From the NCBI GenBank assembly GCA_019638235.1, contig JAHBUE010000002.1, forward strand, positions 474,420-538,419: DNA of 64,000 nucleotides, given 5' to 3'. The position numbers and the translations under genes were made by a program. Below the pieces are notes generated by a model that saw only the letters and a list, made by a program, of their open reading frames with translations, was not told where the DNA came from and ran no database searches. This document shows positions 1-7,715 of this stretch, piece after piece (within the stretch, counting starts at the first letter, position 1; each line of letters starts with the position of its first letter). This DNA is from Cyclobacteriaceae bacterium (GTDB taxonomy: Bacteria > Bacteroidota > Bacteroidia > Cytophagales > Cyclobacteriaceae).

Positions 1-820
1 TAGTGTTGGAAAGCATCTTGCCTTTAAAGTCGGTGAGCTTACGCAACCCGAATGTATATTTCGTTGCTTTTGTGTTTTGAAGCATCACCATGCCACGTTT
101 ATCATCTGCATTCACCAATGCAAACGCATCACCGCTTAGACTATCAAAAAACTTTTTCTTTGCTTTGATGTAGTTCTCGAATGTTTTGTGGTAGTCGAGG
201 TGATCGTGCGTGATGTTGGTAAAGAGCGCCCCTGCAAACTGTAAACCCGCAACCCTATCCTGATCAATGGCGTGCGAGCTAACTTCCATGAAAGCATAAC
301 TGCATCCGGCATCAACCATACTTTTCAACAACTGGTTAAGTTGCACCGGGTCGGGTGTGGTATGCGTTGAAGGCAATATGTTATCAATAATGCGATACTC
401 AACGGTAGAGATGAGTCCACACCGATGCCCCAATGCTCCGAAAAGTTTATAGAGCAATGTAGCCACTGTGGTTTTACCGTTGGTTCCGGTAACGCCAACT
501 AATTTCAGTTTTTGTGACGGGTTGCCAAAAAAGTTAGCAGCAATAACTCCCAGCGATTGCGCGCTATTTTTAACTGCGACATAGGTTGCTTTTTCATATA
601 TGGTGTCAGGTAATTTTTCACAAACAATTGCGCTCGCCCCCAAATCCACCGCCTTAGAAATAAACTCGTGCCCATCCGATTGCGTGCCTTTAACGGCCAC
701 AAACAAAAATCCGGGCTGTACCTTGCGCGAATCAAAGCACACGCCTTTTACCTCAACATCCATATTTCCGTATGTTGAGGTGAGTGATACTTTGTACAAT
801 ATGTCTTTCAGCACAGCCAT
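1..820 (-). CDS. murE: UDP-N-acetylmuramoyl-tripeptide synthetase MurE (3' part missing)
   Basis: Cytoplasmic Mur ligase that adds the third amino acid to the peptidoglycan stem peptide using ATP. About 273 N-terminal residues are visible; the gene runs off the window edge, so the C-terminal domain and the motif that would tell meso-diaminopimelate from lysine are not seen. The ATP-binding loop GVTGTNGKTT lies near residues 109-118, followed by the Mur-ligase motif MEVSSHAIDQDRV. The start is the ATG at 818-820, which overlaps the ftsI stop as TAATG, implying translational coupling. It is the last visible gene of the mraZ-rsmH-ftsL-ftsI-murE cluster. Identification is firm; substrate specificity is open. 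Confidence 0.93.
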   Translation of the reverse strand, partial: MAVLKDILYKVSLTSTYGNMDVEVKGVCFDSRKVQPGFLFVAVKGTQSDGHEFISKAVDLGASAIVCEKLPDTIYEKATYVAVKNSAQSLGVIAANFFGNPSQKLKLVGVTGTNGKTTVATLLYKLFGALGHRCGLISTVEYRIIDNILPSTHTTPDPVQLNQLLKSMVDAGCSYAFMEVSSHAIDQDRVAGLQFAGALFTNITHDHLDYHKTFENYIKAKKKFFDSLSGDAFALVNADDKRGMVMLQNTKATKYTFGLRKLTDFKGKMLSNT

Positions 821-2907
821 TAACCCAGTTGTATATAAATACGATCTCCTTTTGAAACTTTTCTTCCTGCCGTGAGTGATTGATTTACCACTCTTCCTTT
901 TCCTTCAAACACTACCGTTAACCCCGATTGCTCTAACAAATAAAGTGCATCGCGGAATGTCATGCCCTGCACATCGGGCACAATGCCCTGCCCGATTGTG
1001 TTCTTTTGCCAGTTGATTGAATTACCCATTATCGAAGTGCGCACCCAATCTTCTTCCGATGAAGAATGATTGGAGATACCCAACTCGTTGCACAGCATCG
1101 TTAACTCTTCCTGGTTACCGGCACGGATAACCGGAAACACGCCCGGCTCAACATATTTTTTCTCCATAGCGAGGTGCAGGTTGATGTCGCGCGAATAAAT
1201 ATTATCGGCAATTTCCTTAAAGACCGGTGCGGCCACATTACTTCCGTACTGATGCCAGCCTCGCGGATTTTTAATCAGCACAATGGCCGAATATTTTGGT
1301 GCGTGTGCCGGGAAATATCCTACGAATGATGTGATGTACTTTTTAGTATAGCGACCGTTCTCCAATATCTGCGCGGTGCCGGTTTTGCCGGCAATTCGAT
1401 AATGCGTTCCTTTTATTCCTTTGGCCGTGCCGTTCTCTACCACGCCTTCCAACATCATTTTAACTTTTGTCAGGGTTTTGCCCGAACAGATTTTACCTAC
1501 AATTACATCCGTTGAAAAATGTTCCTTTTCATTATCCGCACGCTTTACCGATTCAACAAAAACCGGCCTGATCATTTTGCCATCATTCGCCACAGCATTA
1601 TACATAGCCAATGTATGAAGTGGCGTTGTTTCAATGCCGTAGCCGTAGGCCATCCAAGGTAAACTAATGCCGCTCCACCCCTTTTGTCCGGGCCATTTGA
1701 ATTTCGGTTGAGGCTCGCCTGCAATCTGGATACCCAACGGCTGGTGCAACTTCAGTCGCTCAACATGATCCATAAATTTCTGCGGGCGTGTGCCGAAATT
1801 TTTATCCGCCAGCTTAGCCATTGCCACGTTAGAGGATTGTTCAAAAGCCTGCCGGATAGTTATTTTTCCCAATCCGCCTTTTTCATGATCGCGAACAGTG
1901 TTTTTATAAAACATAAACTCACCGTTGCCCGTGTCAATGCTGTCCGATAATTCAATGTTACTGTCTTCCAGCAACGCAATCATCGTTACCAGCTTAAATG
2001 TTGAGCCTGGCTCAAACAAACCACCGGCAGCAAAGTTGAATTTCTCAAAGAAGTTTCCTCTGCCATCGCTGCTCAGGTTGGCGATTGCTTTTATCGCTCC
2101 GGTTTTCACTTCCATCACTACTACCAGTCCGTCATCGGCATTGTGCTGACGCATGGCTTTGTGAAGCGCAGTTTCGGTAACATCCTGGAGATTAATATCG
2201 ATAGTGGTTTGCAGGTCAAGTCCGTTAACGGCTTTAATGTTTTCTTCATCAAATACAGGTTTCCACACACCACCGGCAATTTTTTGATAGTAGGCGTATC
2301 CATCCTGCCCGCTTAACTGTTCGTTGAAGCTGTATTCCAGTCCGGCACCTTTTTCATTTTCATTTACAAAACCAATAGTACGTCTGCCCAGGTTAGCAAA
2401 CGGCCTGTATCGAATATCTACTTTTTCAAAGATTACCCCACCACGTAAACGGCCTTCGCGGAAGATAGGCCACTCCGTCATCATCTTCTTATCCTGGTAA
2501 CCGATTTGTTTCCGGTTGATTATGGTGTATTGCTTGCCGGATTTACGCGCATCAATCAACATGCGCTTGTATTCAAGATAAGGTTTATCCTTATAGAAAG
2601 CCGATAGCTTACGCGCCAGTGAATCTACACCGGCATCAAATACTTTTTCGTTTGGCAATGTGGCATCAAACGCTACTTTATAAAACGGCAACGATGTAGC
2701 CAACAAACTTCCGTTATCGGAATAGATATTGCCTCGGGTTGCTTTTACTTTTTTATAGTCGAACGAAATCTGTTCACCCATAGCCACCCACTTGTCGCCC
2801 TGCACCATTTGGATGTGGTTAATCTTAACCGCAACGGCAATAGCAAACAGTAGCACAAACAGGAAGGCTACCCGAACACGCAGCAATATGGACTTTTTAA
2901 TATTCAC
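820..2907 (-). CDS. ftsI: Division transpeptidase FtsI (PBP3) with C-terminal PASTA domain
   Basis: Class B penicillin-binding protein that cross-links septal peptidoglycan. It has 695 residues: a short cytoplasmic tail, one membrane segment near residues 9-27, a PBP dimer domain, then the transpeptidase domain with the catalytic motif STFK (Ser302, Lys305), SSN at 358-360 and KTGT at 508-511. The C-terminal 60 residues form a PASTA domain (starts VPDVQGMTFRDALYLL). All three active-site motifs are intact. It overlaps ftsL by 11 bases upstream and the murE start by 1 base downstream, so the three genes look coupled. A PASTA domain on FtsI is common in Bacteroidota. SpoVD is the sporulation relative, but gene context favours FtsI. 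Confidence 0.95.
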   Translation of the reverse strand: MNIKKSILLRVRVAFLFVLLFAIAVAVKINHIQMVQGDKWVAMGEQISFDYKKVKATRGNIYSDNGSLLATSLPFYKVAFDATLPNEKVFDAGVDSLARKLSAFYKDKPYLEYKRMLIDARKSGKQYTIINRKQIGYQDKKMMTEWPIFREGRLRGGVIFEKVDIRYRPFANLGRRTIGFVNENEKGAGLEYSFNEQLSGQDGYAYYQKIAGGVWKPVFDEENIKAVNGLDLQTTIDINLQDVTETALHKAMRQHNADDGLVVVMEVKTGAIKAIANLSSDGRGNFFEKFNFAAGGLFEPGSTFKLVTMIALLEDSNIELSDSIDTGNGEFMFYKNTVRDHEKGGLGKITIRQAFEQSSNVAMAKLADKNFGTRPQKFMDHVERLKLHQPLGIQIAGEPQPKFKWPGQKGWSGISLPWMAYGYGIETTPLHTLAMYNAVANDGKMIRPVFVESVKRADNEKEHFSTDVIVGKICSGKTLTKVKMMLEGVVENGTAKGIKGTHYRIAGKTGTAQILENGRYTKKYITSFVGYFPAHAPKYSAIVLIKNPRGWHQYGSNVAAPVFKEIADNIYSRDINLHLAMEKKYVEPGVFPVIRAGNQEELTMLCNELGISNHSSSEEDWVRTSIMGNSINWQKNTIGQGIVPDVQGMTFRDALYLLEQSGLTVVFEGKGRVVNQSLTAGRKVSKGDRIYIQLG

Positions 2908-3283
2908 CTTTCTTTACTACAATTTTATGCGGAGGCCGCAGCGTTTCTTTCAATCCATATACGTTAACCTTACGTGCCACCTCCGATTGCTTACTGGAAA
3001 ACATAAGGTCGGCTTTCATAGTGGTGTAGTCTGCACGCAAGTCTTCAACTTCAATCTGCACAGTGTTAATTTTCCGAACGGTTTTTTCGGCATAATGCGT
3101 ATTGCTGATGTACAGCAAGCCCAGCACGAGCACAAAAATCATTTTAGGCAAATGCTGCACAGGAAAACCCTCTTCAAAATAATTCTCCAACTTCAGCTTT
3201 TTTTCCAGCCCGGAAAAAACACCTCCGCCCTGGCTTCGCCTGGTTTTTACTTTTGGTTCTATTCTGAATTTATTGTCTGCCAT
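2897..3283 (-). CDS. ftsL: FtsL-like bitopic division protein
   Basis: A 128-residue protein with a basic cytoplasmic N-terminus, one membrane segment near residues 47-62 and a periplasmic heptad-type helix at about 64-105, the plan of FtsL, which joins FtsB and FtsQ in the divisome and activates FtsI/FtsW. Sequence conservation in this family is weak, so the call rests on topology, length and position between rsmH and ftsI. The 3' end overlaps ftsI by 11 bases. The gap to rsmH holds a GGGTT-rich inverted repeat. Confidence 0.75.
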   Translation of the reverse strand: MADNKFRIEPKVKTRRSQGGGVFSGLEKKLKLENYFEEGFPVQHLPKMIFVLVLGLLYISNTHYAEKTVRKINTVQIEVEDLRADYTTMKADLMFSSKQSEVARKVNVYGLKETLRPPHKIVVKKGEY

Positions 3284-3295
3284 GTTCGTGTTTCG

Positions 3296-3372
3296 GGTTA
3301 CGGGGTTCGAGTTTCGGGGTTCGGGTAAGGGTTAATCTGACAACCTGTAACACGGAACTCGCAACCCGTATC
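3296..3372. repeat. GGGTT/AACCC-rich imperfect inverted repeat
   Basis: The short gap between rsmH and ftsL holds reiterated CGGGGTTCG-type words (about 3299-3326) and an opposing run, CGGAACTCGCAACCCGTA, at 3353-3370. The two sides can form an imperfect stem. It is probably a member of a dispersed intergenic repeat family. It sits inside the division operon, so it should be transcribed. Confidence 0.5.
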
Positions 3373-3375
3373 TCG

Positions 3376-4284
3376 TTATATTTTTTTTGCTATTCTCAAT
3401 TTTGCACTACGCGCTCTTTTGTTTTCTGTTATCTCTTCTTCCGAGGCTTCAACCGGTTTCCGGTTTACGGCTTCAAAAGGTTTTAAAACATTTCCATAAA
3501 AATCTTTCTCCACTTCTCCGTACACTTTTCCTTTATTCATAAAGTTTTTCACCATTCTGTCCTCCAACGAGTGGTAGGACAGCACCACCAGCCTTCCGCC
3601 TTTCTCCATCACTTCGCCCGCCTGATGCAAAAAATCTTCCAGCGCCTGCATTTCGTTATTCACTTCCATGCGCAACGCCTGAAACACCTGGGCGAAGTAT
3701 TTATTTTCTTTTCCACGCGGAGCATACCTGTTCAGCAACTGCCTCAACTCTTCCGTGCGCTCAATTTTTTTATTTACACGCTCGCGGGTAATGGCATTGG
3801 CAACAGTTCGGGCATTTTTAATTTCACCATACATGCCCAGAATTTTGTGTAACGCGGCTTCGTCATACTCGTTTACTATTTTTGCTGCCGTTACCGGGAT
3901 GCTCTTATCCATTCGCATATCGAGCGGGCCATCATAACGGGTTGAAAATCCCCGTCCCGGCTCGTCAATCTGGTGCGATGAGATACCTAAATCGGCCAAT
4001 ATGCCGTTCACACTGGTTACTCCGTTCAGCTTCAAAAACTTTTTCAAGTATTTGAAGTTGGCGTGACAGAATGTGAAAGAACGGTGCGCGATTTTTTCTG
4101 CCTCGCGCCTGGCATCGTCATCCTGGTCGAAGGCAATCAGCCTTCCTCCTTTTATGTGTTCCAACATAGCCAGGCTATGCCCGCCACCTCCGAAAGTCGC
4201 ATCTATGTATGTGCCTTCGGGGTGAATATTCAACGCTTCGATACATTCGTGTAGCATGACCGGCTTGTGATAGTCCGATGCCAT
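3376..4284 (-). CDS. rsmH: 16S rRNA m4C1402 methyltransferase RsmH (MraW)
   Basis: S-adenosylmethionine-dependent methyltransferase that modifies N4 of C1402 in 16S rRNA. The 302 residues match the usual family length. The SAM-binding motif DATFGGGGHS is at about residues 28-37; GILADLGISSHQIDEPGRGF and the C-terminal LSYHSLEDRMVK are also typical. It follows mraZ by 5 bases, the classical order of the division cluster. The start is the ATG at 4282-4284 leading into MASDYHKPVMLHECIEAL, the conserved N-terminus. Confidence 0.97.
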   Translation of the reverse strand: MASDYHKPVMLHECIEALNIHPEGTYIDATFGGGGHSLAMLEHIKGGRLIAFDQDDDARREAEKIAHRSFTFCHANFKYLKKFLKLNGVTSVNGILADLGISSHQIDEPGRGFSTRYDGPLDMRMDKSIPVTAAKIVNEYDEAALHKILGMYGEIKNARTVANAITRERVNKKIERTEELRQLLNRYAPRGKENKYFAQVFQALRMEVNNEMQALEDFLHQAGEVMEKGGRLVVLSYHSLEDRMVKNFMNKGKVYGEVEKDFYGNVLKPFEAVNRKPVEASEEEITENKRARSAKLRIAKKI

Positions 4285-4289
4285 GATTT

Positions 4290-4730
4290 CTACACGTCAA
4301 GGTATTTCTGCGCCAGTTTCGACAACTCACTTGGGTCTGCAATCAGGTGTTTCTCGTAGAGCGAAGGATTCCATATCTCTACTTTGTTGCCCATGCCTAC
4401 CAGCATCACATCTTTTTCAATCTGGGCATAGGTGAGCATGTTTTTCGGCAGCAAGAAACGGCCGTTGGCATCAAGCTCAACCGTAGCGGCTCCGCTAAAG
4501 AAGTTCCGCTGAAGTGTGCGATACTCTTCATTGAATTCGCTCAACCCTGAAATTTTGGAAAACACCTTTTTGAATTCCACCATAGGATAGAGTATGAGGC
4601 AGCGCTCAAAACCCCTGCGCAATACCAGCTCGCTGTCCCCTTCGGGGAGCTGGGCCTTTACGCGCGAAGGCAGTACCAGCCTGCCTTTGGCATCGAGTTT
4701 ACTTTCATATTCACTGGTGAAAAAGGTCAT
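4290..4730 (-). CDS. mraZ: Transcriptional regulator MraZ
   Basis: DNA-binding regulator of the division cluster with two SpoVT/AbrB-like swapped-hairpin domains; the first contains KLDAKGRLVLPSR and the second VELDANGRFLLPK. I start it at the ATG at 4730 (MTFFTSEYES), giving 146 residues, close to the family norm. An in-frame upstream ATG at 4763 lies within the promoter -7 element and so cannot be in the transcript. It heads the operon, and four 10-base-phased repeats of the type MraZ binds lie just upstream, consistent with autoregulation. Confidence 0.93.
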   Translation of the reverse strand: MTFFTSEYESKLDAKGRLVLPSRVKAQLPEGDSELVLRRGFERCLILYPMVEFKKVFSKISGLSEFNEEYRTLQRNFFSGAATVELDANGRFLLPKNMLTYAQIEKDVMLVGMGNKVEIWNPSLYEKHLIADPSELSKLAQKYLDV

Positions 4731-4760
4731 GGACTGTAGTGGTTGTCTATTCCTTGATAA

Positions 4761-4816
4761 CAAACATAGGGAATTTTACTCCACTTCCAACCACTTTCAC
4801 CCACTTTTTTACACTT
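4761..4816 (-). promoter_or_regulatory. mraZ promoter with four phased MraZ-type repeats
   Basis: Read on the minus strand, a Bacteroidetes -7 element TATGTTTG lies at 4768-4761, and GTTG lies exactly 19 bases upstream at 4791-4788. Overlapping and upstream of it are the direct repeats AAGTGG, AAGTGG, AAGTGG and AAGTGT, each starting exactly 10 bases from the next (plus-strand CCACTT at 4781, 4791, 4801 and CACTT at 4812). Known MraZ operators are 10-base-spaced AAAGTG/GTGGG-type repeats. Repression of the mra/fts operon by its first gene product is the inference. Confidence 0.85.
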
Positions 4817-5148
4817 TATGCCAAAAAATGCCTTAAAGCATCATATTTCTGGGTTGAGCACATATTTTTAGACTGGAGCGGACTTCGGTAGACTTTTGCT
4901 TAAATAATTAGACTCAAAATCTCCGGGCACAAATGAGAATCATGCGGCCGATCTTAAAAAAACCGCGTTTTTTGGCTAAAAACCAGGTTTTTGGCTTACC
5001 TGATGCCTTGAGTTCTTCGGTAAATAGTTGAAATCCTGCCCCAAAAGCGGGCGCAGGCAATAAACAGCCCAATGCAGGCGCGAATGGCCGTTTACTACAT
5101 ATATAATGAGTTGGGTGCTATACATTTAGAGAAAATGTTTTGCTGTGT
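4817..5148. other. Non-coding gap with two A/T-arm hairpins
   Basis: No credible gene is seen here. Two adjacent A/T-armed palindromes stand out: one at 4956-4973 (an A run, CGCG, a T run) and AAAAACCAGGTTTTT at 4978-4992. They could act as terminators or simply be structured spacer. The gap lies between the mraZ promoter and the remains of a DUF6377 gene. Confidence 0.4.
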
Positions 5149-5717
5149 TCAAGTAATAAGTGCAACCGGTGAAAATGCAAAGCTGTAAGCCATATAAACA
5201 TTTCCAAAAGACGTATGATATGGCCTGTAAAAATCATCCCCGCTGAAATCGGAAAGATCATAATGTGTACGCGCCATCAGGAAATAATATTCAGCACGCA
5301 TACTGTCATTAAGATGCTTCAACTGTACGGTGGCAAGCGTATCCAGCGTTTCATGGAATAATCCGGACGAAACAAGTACAAATCCAAGCTTTATTTTGCT
5401 GCTGGCAATTTTTTCAGGGTCATTGAGATCTTGCGCATTAGTTTGAAGCACGCTTGCATAACGAAAGGCCGAATCATAAATAAAAGACTTGTACTCTTCG
5501 TATATCTCCTCATAAATTGAAAACCTTTGTTCTGCTTCCAACTGCCGGGCTTTCCGTTTCAAGGTTTCGATTTTCGCCAGCTTTTCCGTTAAAAAATTTC
5601 ACGTTGCGCGATCACATCATTCAGCTCCCGAAGAGATTGTTGGGGATCGGTACTTCCTATTGCTCCTGCTGCGAGCACCGAAAATAAAAACTGTATAAAC
5701 AACTGTTTGTAAGACAT
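5149..5717 (-). pseudogene. Broken, truncated DUF6377-type regulator
   Basis: An ATG at 5717 opens a signal-peptide-like N-terminus (MSYKQLFIQFLFSVLAAGA), then LRELNDVIAQREIF, and meets a stop at a run of six T residues near 5591-5596. One extra T would continue in frame into LTEKLAKIETLKRKARQLEAEQ and the rest of the reading frame to 5149. The N-terminal pattern resembles Bacteroidota DUF6377 proteins (secreted helical repeats, a membrane segment and a C-terminal DNA-binding part, usually over 500 residues). Here only about 190 residues remain, and no membrane or DNA-binding region follows. It is therefore frameshifted and C-terminally truncated. The homopolymer shift might be an assembly error, but the truncation is not explained by that. 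Confidence 0.65.
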
Positions 5718-5764
5718 CGCATCAAGGTAACTGACAGGATCACTTAGCCGGGCTTTAATCACGT

Positions 5765-5804
5765 TTTACTTTAAAATAAAGTAAAGTATATACACCTATC
5801 TTTG
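5765..5804 (+). promoter_or_regulatory. mnmA promoter with 21-base palindrome
   Basis: A Bacteroidetes -7 element TATCTTTG is at 5797-5804. Just upstream, at 5765-5785, is a perfect palindrome with 9-base arms TTTACTTTA and TAAAGTAAA around AAA. It covers the position expected for the -33 element, so a protein bound there would block or direct polymerase. It lies between divergent genes (the DUF6377 relic and mnmA) and could once have served both. Confidence 0.55.
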
Positions 5805-5885
5805 CACAAAATTGAACTTTTGATCTAAAAAATGGCTTTACCTGTCGTTCGTTGCAGGATATTTGAAAAAGGGGGTAATTGCACT

Positions 5886-7082
5886 ATGAAAAAAAGAGTT
5901 GTTGTCGGGTTATCGGGCGGGGTGGATTCCAGCGTAGCGGCTTATTTATTAAAAGAGCAGGGCTACGAGGTTATCGGCATGTTTATGAAAAACTGGCATG
6001 ACGACTCCGTAACCATCAGCAACGAATGCCCCTGGCTTGACGACAGCAACGATGCCATGATTGTGGCGCAGCACCTCGGTATTCCCTTTCAGGCTATTGA
6101 TTTAAGTAAGGAATACAAGGAGCGCATTGTTGATTATATGTTTGCCGAATACCAGGCCGGTCGCACACCCAACCCCGATGTGCTCTGCAACCGCGAAATC
6201 AAGTTTGATATTTTTTTAAAAGCCGCGCTAACGCTGGGCGCTGATTATGTAGCCACTGGACATTATGCCCGTAGAGAGGAAACGGAAGCTGGCGCCTGCC
6301 TGCCGGACAGGCAGGGTAAAAAAATTTATCGCCTGTTGGCCGGTAAAGACCCCAACAAAGACCAGAGCTATTTTTTATGTCAGCTTACGCAGGAACAACT
6401 CTCGAAAGCGCTTTTCCCGATAGGCGAATTGCTAAAACCCGAAGTGCGCGACATAGCACAAAAAGCCGGGCTTGCCACAGCCAATAAAAAAGATTCGCAG
6501 GGATTGTGCTTTGTCGGCAAGGTGCATCTCCCCGATTTTCTGCAACAACGCTTAGCTTCTAAAAAAGGAAAAGCAATTGTAATACCCGAAACGGCCAATG
6601 TGTACAGCAATGGCCAGTCGTTAGATGATTTGGTTTCATTAACGAAACCGTATGCGTATCAGCAAAGCGAGGGCGAAGTAGTAGGCGAACACAACGGTGC
6701 GCATTTTTATACTATCGGTCAGCGCAAGGGCCTGAACATTGGCGGGCAGCCAAAACCGTTATTTGTTATTGGCACCGATACCGGGCATAACATTCTTTAT
6801 ATGGGGTTGGGCGAAGATCATCCCGGCTTGTACCGTAAAGGGTTGTTTATACCGAATAAAGATGAGCATTGGGTTCGTGAAGATTTAAAACTTTCGGTTG
6901 GCGAATCAGGAAATTATATAGCCCGCATCCGCTACCGGCAACCGCTTGAGCCGTGCACGCTTCATAAAAGAGAAGAAGGGCTATACATTATTTTCGACCG
7001 GCCGCAAAAAGCCATCACACCCGGCCAGTTTGCTGCGTGGTATGATGGCGAGGAACTGATTGGCTCCGGGGTTATCAGCTGA
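5886..7082 (+). CDS. mnmA: tRNA 2-thiouridylase MnmA with in-frame palindromic insert
   Basis: Thiolates U34 of tRNA-Lys, -Glu and -Gln using sulfur relayed from a cysteine desulfurase and ATP. I start it at the ATG at 5886 ([16 protein letters not shown]), giving 398 residues; an in-frame ATG at 5832 would add a non-conserved leader. The PP-loop SGGVDSS is at residues 10-16. The catalytic cysteines lie in [13 protein letters not shown] and [10 protein letters not shown]. Between GHYARRE and the conserved [11 protein letters not shown], the peptide ACLPDRQG is encoded by a 24-base palindromic repeat found also in the oxidoreductase gene at 7716-8783. The site is a loop in this family, so the enzyme is probably still active. 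Confidence 0.96.
   Translation: MKKRVVVGLSGGVDSSVAAYLLKEQGYEVIGMFMKNWHDDSVTISNECPWLDDSNDAMIVAQHLGIPFQAIDLSKEYKERIVDYMFAEYQAGRTPNPDVLCNREIKFDIFLKAALTLGADYVATGHYARREETEAGACLPDRQGKKIYRLLAGKDPNKDQSYFLCQLTQEQLSKALFPIGELLKPEVRDIAQKAGLATANKKDSQGLCFVGKVHLPDFLQQRLASKKGKAIVIPETANVYSNGQSLDDLVSLTKPYAYQQSEGEVVGEHNGAHFYTIGQRKGLNIGGQPKPLFVIGTDTGHNILYMGLGEDHPGLYRKGLFIPNKDEHWVREDLKLSVGESGNYIARIRYRQPLEPCTLHKREEGLYIIFDRPQKAITPGQFAAWYDGEELIGSGVIS
6293..6316 (+). repeat. 24-base palindromic element inside mnmA
   Basis: Perfect arms CCTGCCTG and CAGGCAGG flank CCGGA. The 24-base word is identical, and in the same frame and orientation relative to the coding strand, to the one at 7903-7926 (there on the minus strand). 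It reads ACLPDRQG. Its length is a multiple of three, which keeps the frame. Confidence 0.85.
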
Positions 7083-7088
7083 GGTACC

Positions 7089-7667
7089 TCACTCCTGCGG
7101 ACTATCTTCTTTAACAAAACCCGAAACTCCGCCCGATACCACATACTTCATCGCCACAGAGCCACTCATGTTAAGGGGGGTGATACGGTCTTTATGAAGC
7201 ACAAAATGATCGCCTGAAAAATTGTACGCATGAGGGAGGTAAACCGAAACCATATCGTTCAACCCTAACTCACTTAAATCGCTTTGCGTTACAAACCCAA
7301 TCTGGTGCAGGTTGTTTTCTTTGTTCAGCAACACCAATACCGGCTTGTTAAATTTTTTCTTATCGCCAACAAATGCGCCAATTAAGTCCTTGACAGAAGA
7401 ATAAATCAACTTTACCATCGGGATACGGTTAATGATATGGTCAAGCCAGGTAGCAATGGTTTGAAACGCCAGGTTGGACGTGAGGTAGCCAAACAGGGTA
7501 ATGGCCCCGATGATGATGACAAACCCAACACCGGGATAGGGAATCCCCAACAGGTTATCTAACCAGGTAAACAAAAAATAAATGACATAACCCGTTGCCG
7601 CAACGGGCACAATAAATAACATACCGCTAAAAAAGTAACGGAGTGTTTTTCTGAAAGAAGATTCCAT
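7089..7667 (-). CDS. DUF502 family membrane protein
   Basis: A 192-residue protein with two hydrophobic segments near residues 10-33 and 44-65, followed by a soluble part containing IPMVKLIYSSVKDLIGAF and HQIGFVTQ, the signature stretch of DUF502 proteins. The family's molecular role is not established. It is convergent with mnmA, whose stop lies 6 bases away, and lies 48 bases downstream of the oxidoreductase gene on the same strand. The family call is fairly secure. Confidence 0.85.
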   Translation of the reverse strand: MESSFRKTLRYFFSGMLFIVPVAATGYVIYFLFTWLDNLLGIPYPGVGFVIIIGAITLFGYLTSNLAFQTIATWLDHIINRIPMVKLIYSSVKDLIGAFVGDKKKFNKPVLVLLNKENNLHQIGFVTQSDLSELGLNDMVSVYLPHAYNFSGDHFVLHKDRITPLNMSGSVAMKYVVSGGVSGFVKEDSPQE

Positions 7668-7715
7668 AGTTGTATAGTTTAATGCTTGTTTAGAAAAGCA
7701 GCCGGGTTGTAGTGA

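Noticed and set aside
600..875. Open frame of 91 residues on the plus strand opposite murE/ftsI
   Set aside because: It is antisense to well-conserved coding sequence and has no recognisable motif or start signal.
4731..4763. Longer mraZ start (MLSRNRQ)
   Set aside because: The ATG at 4763 lies within the promoter -7 element, upstream of the expected transcription start.
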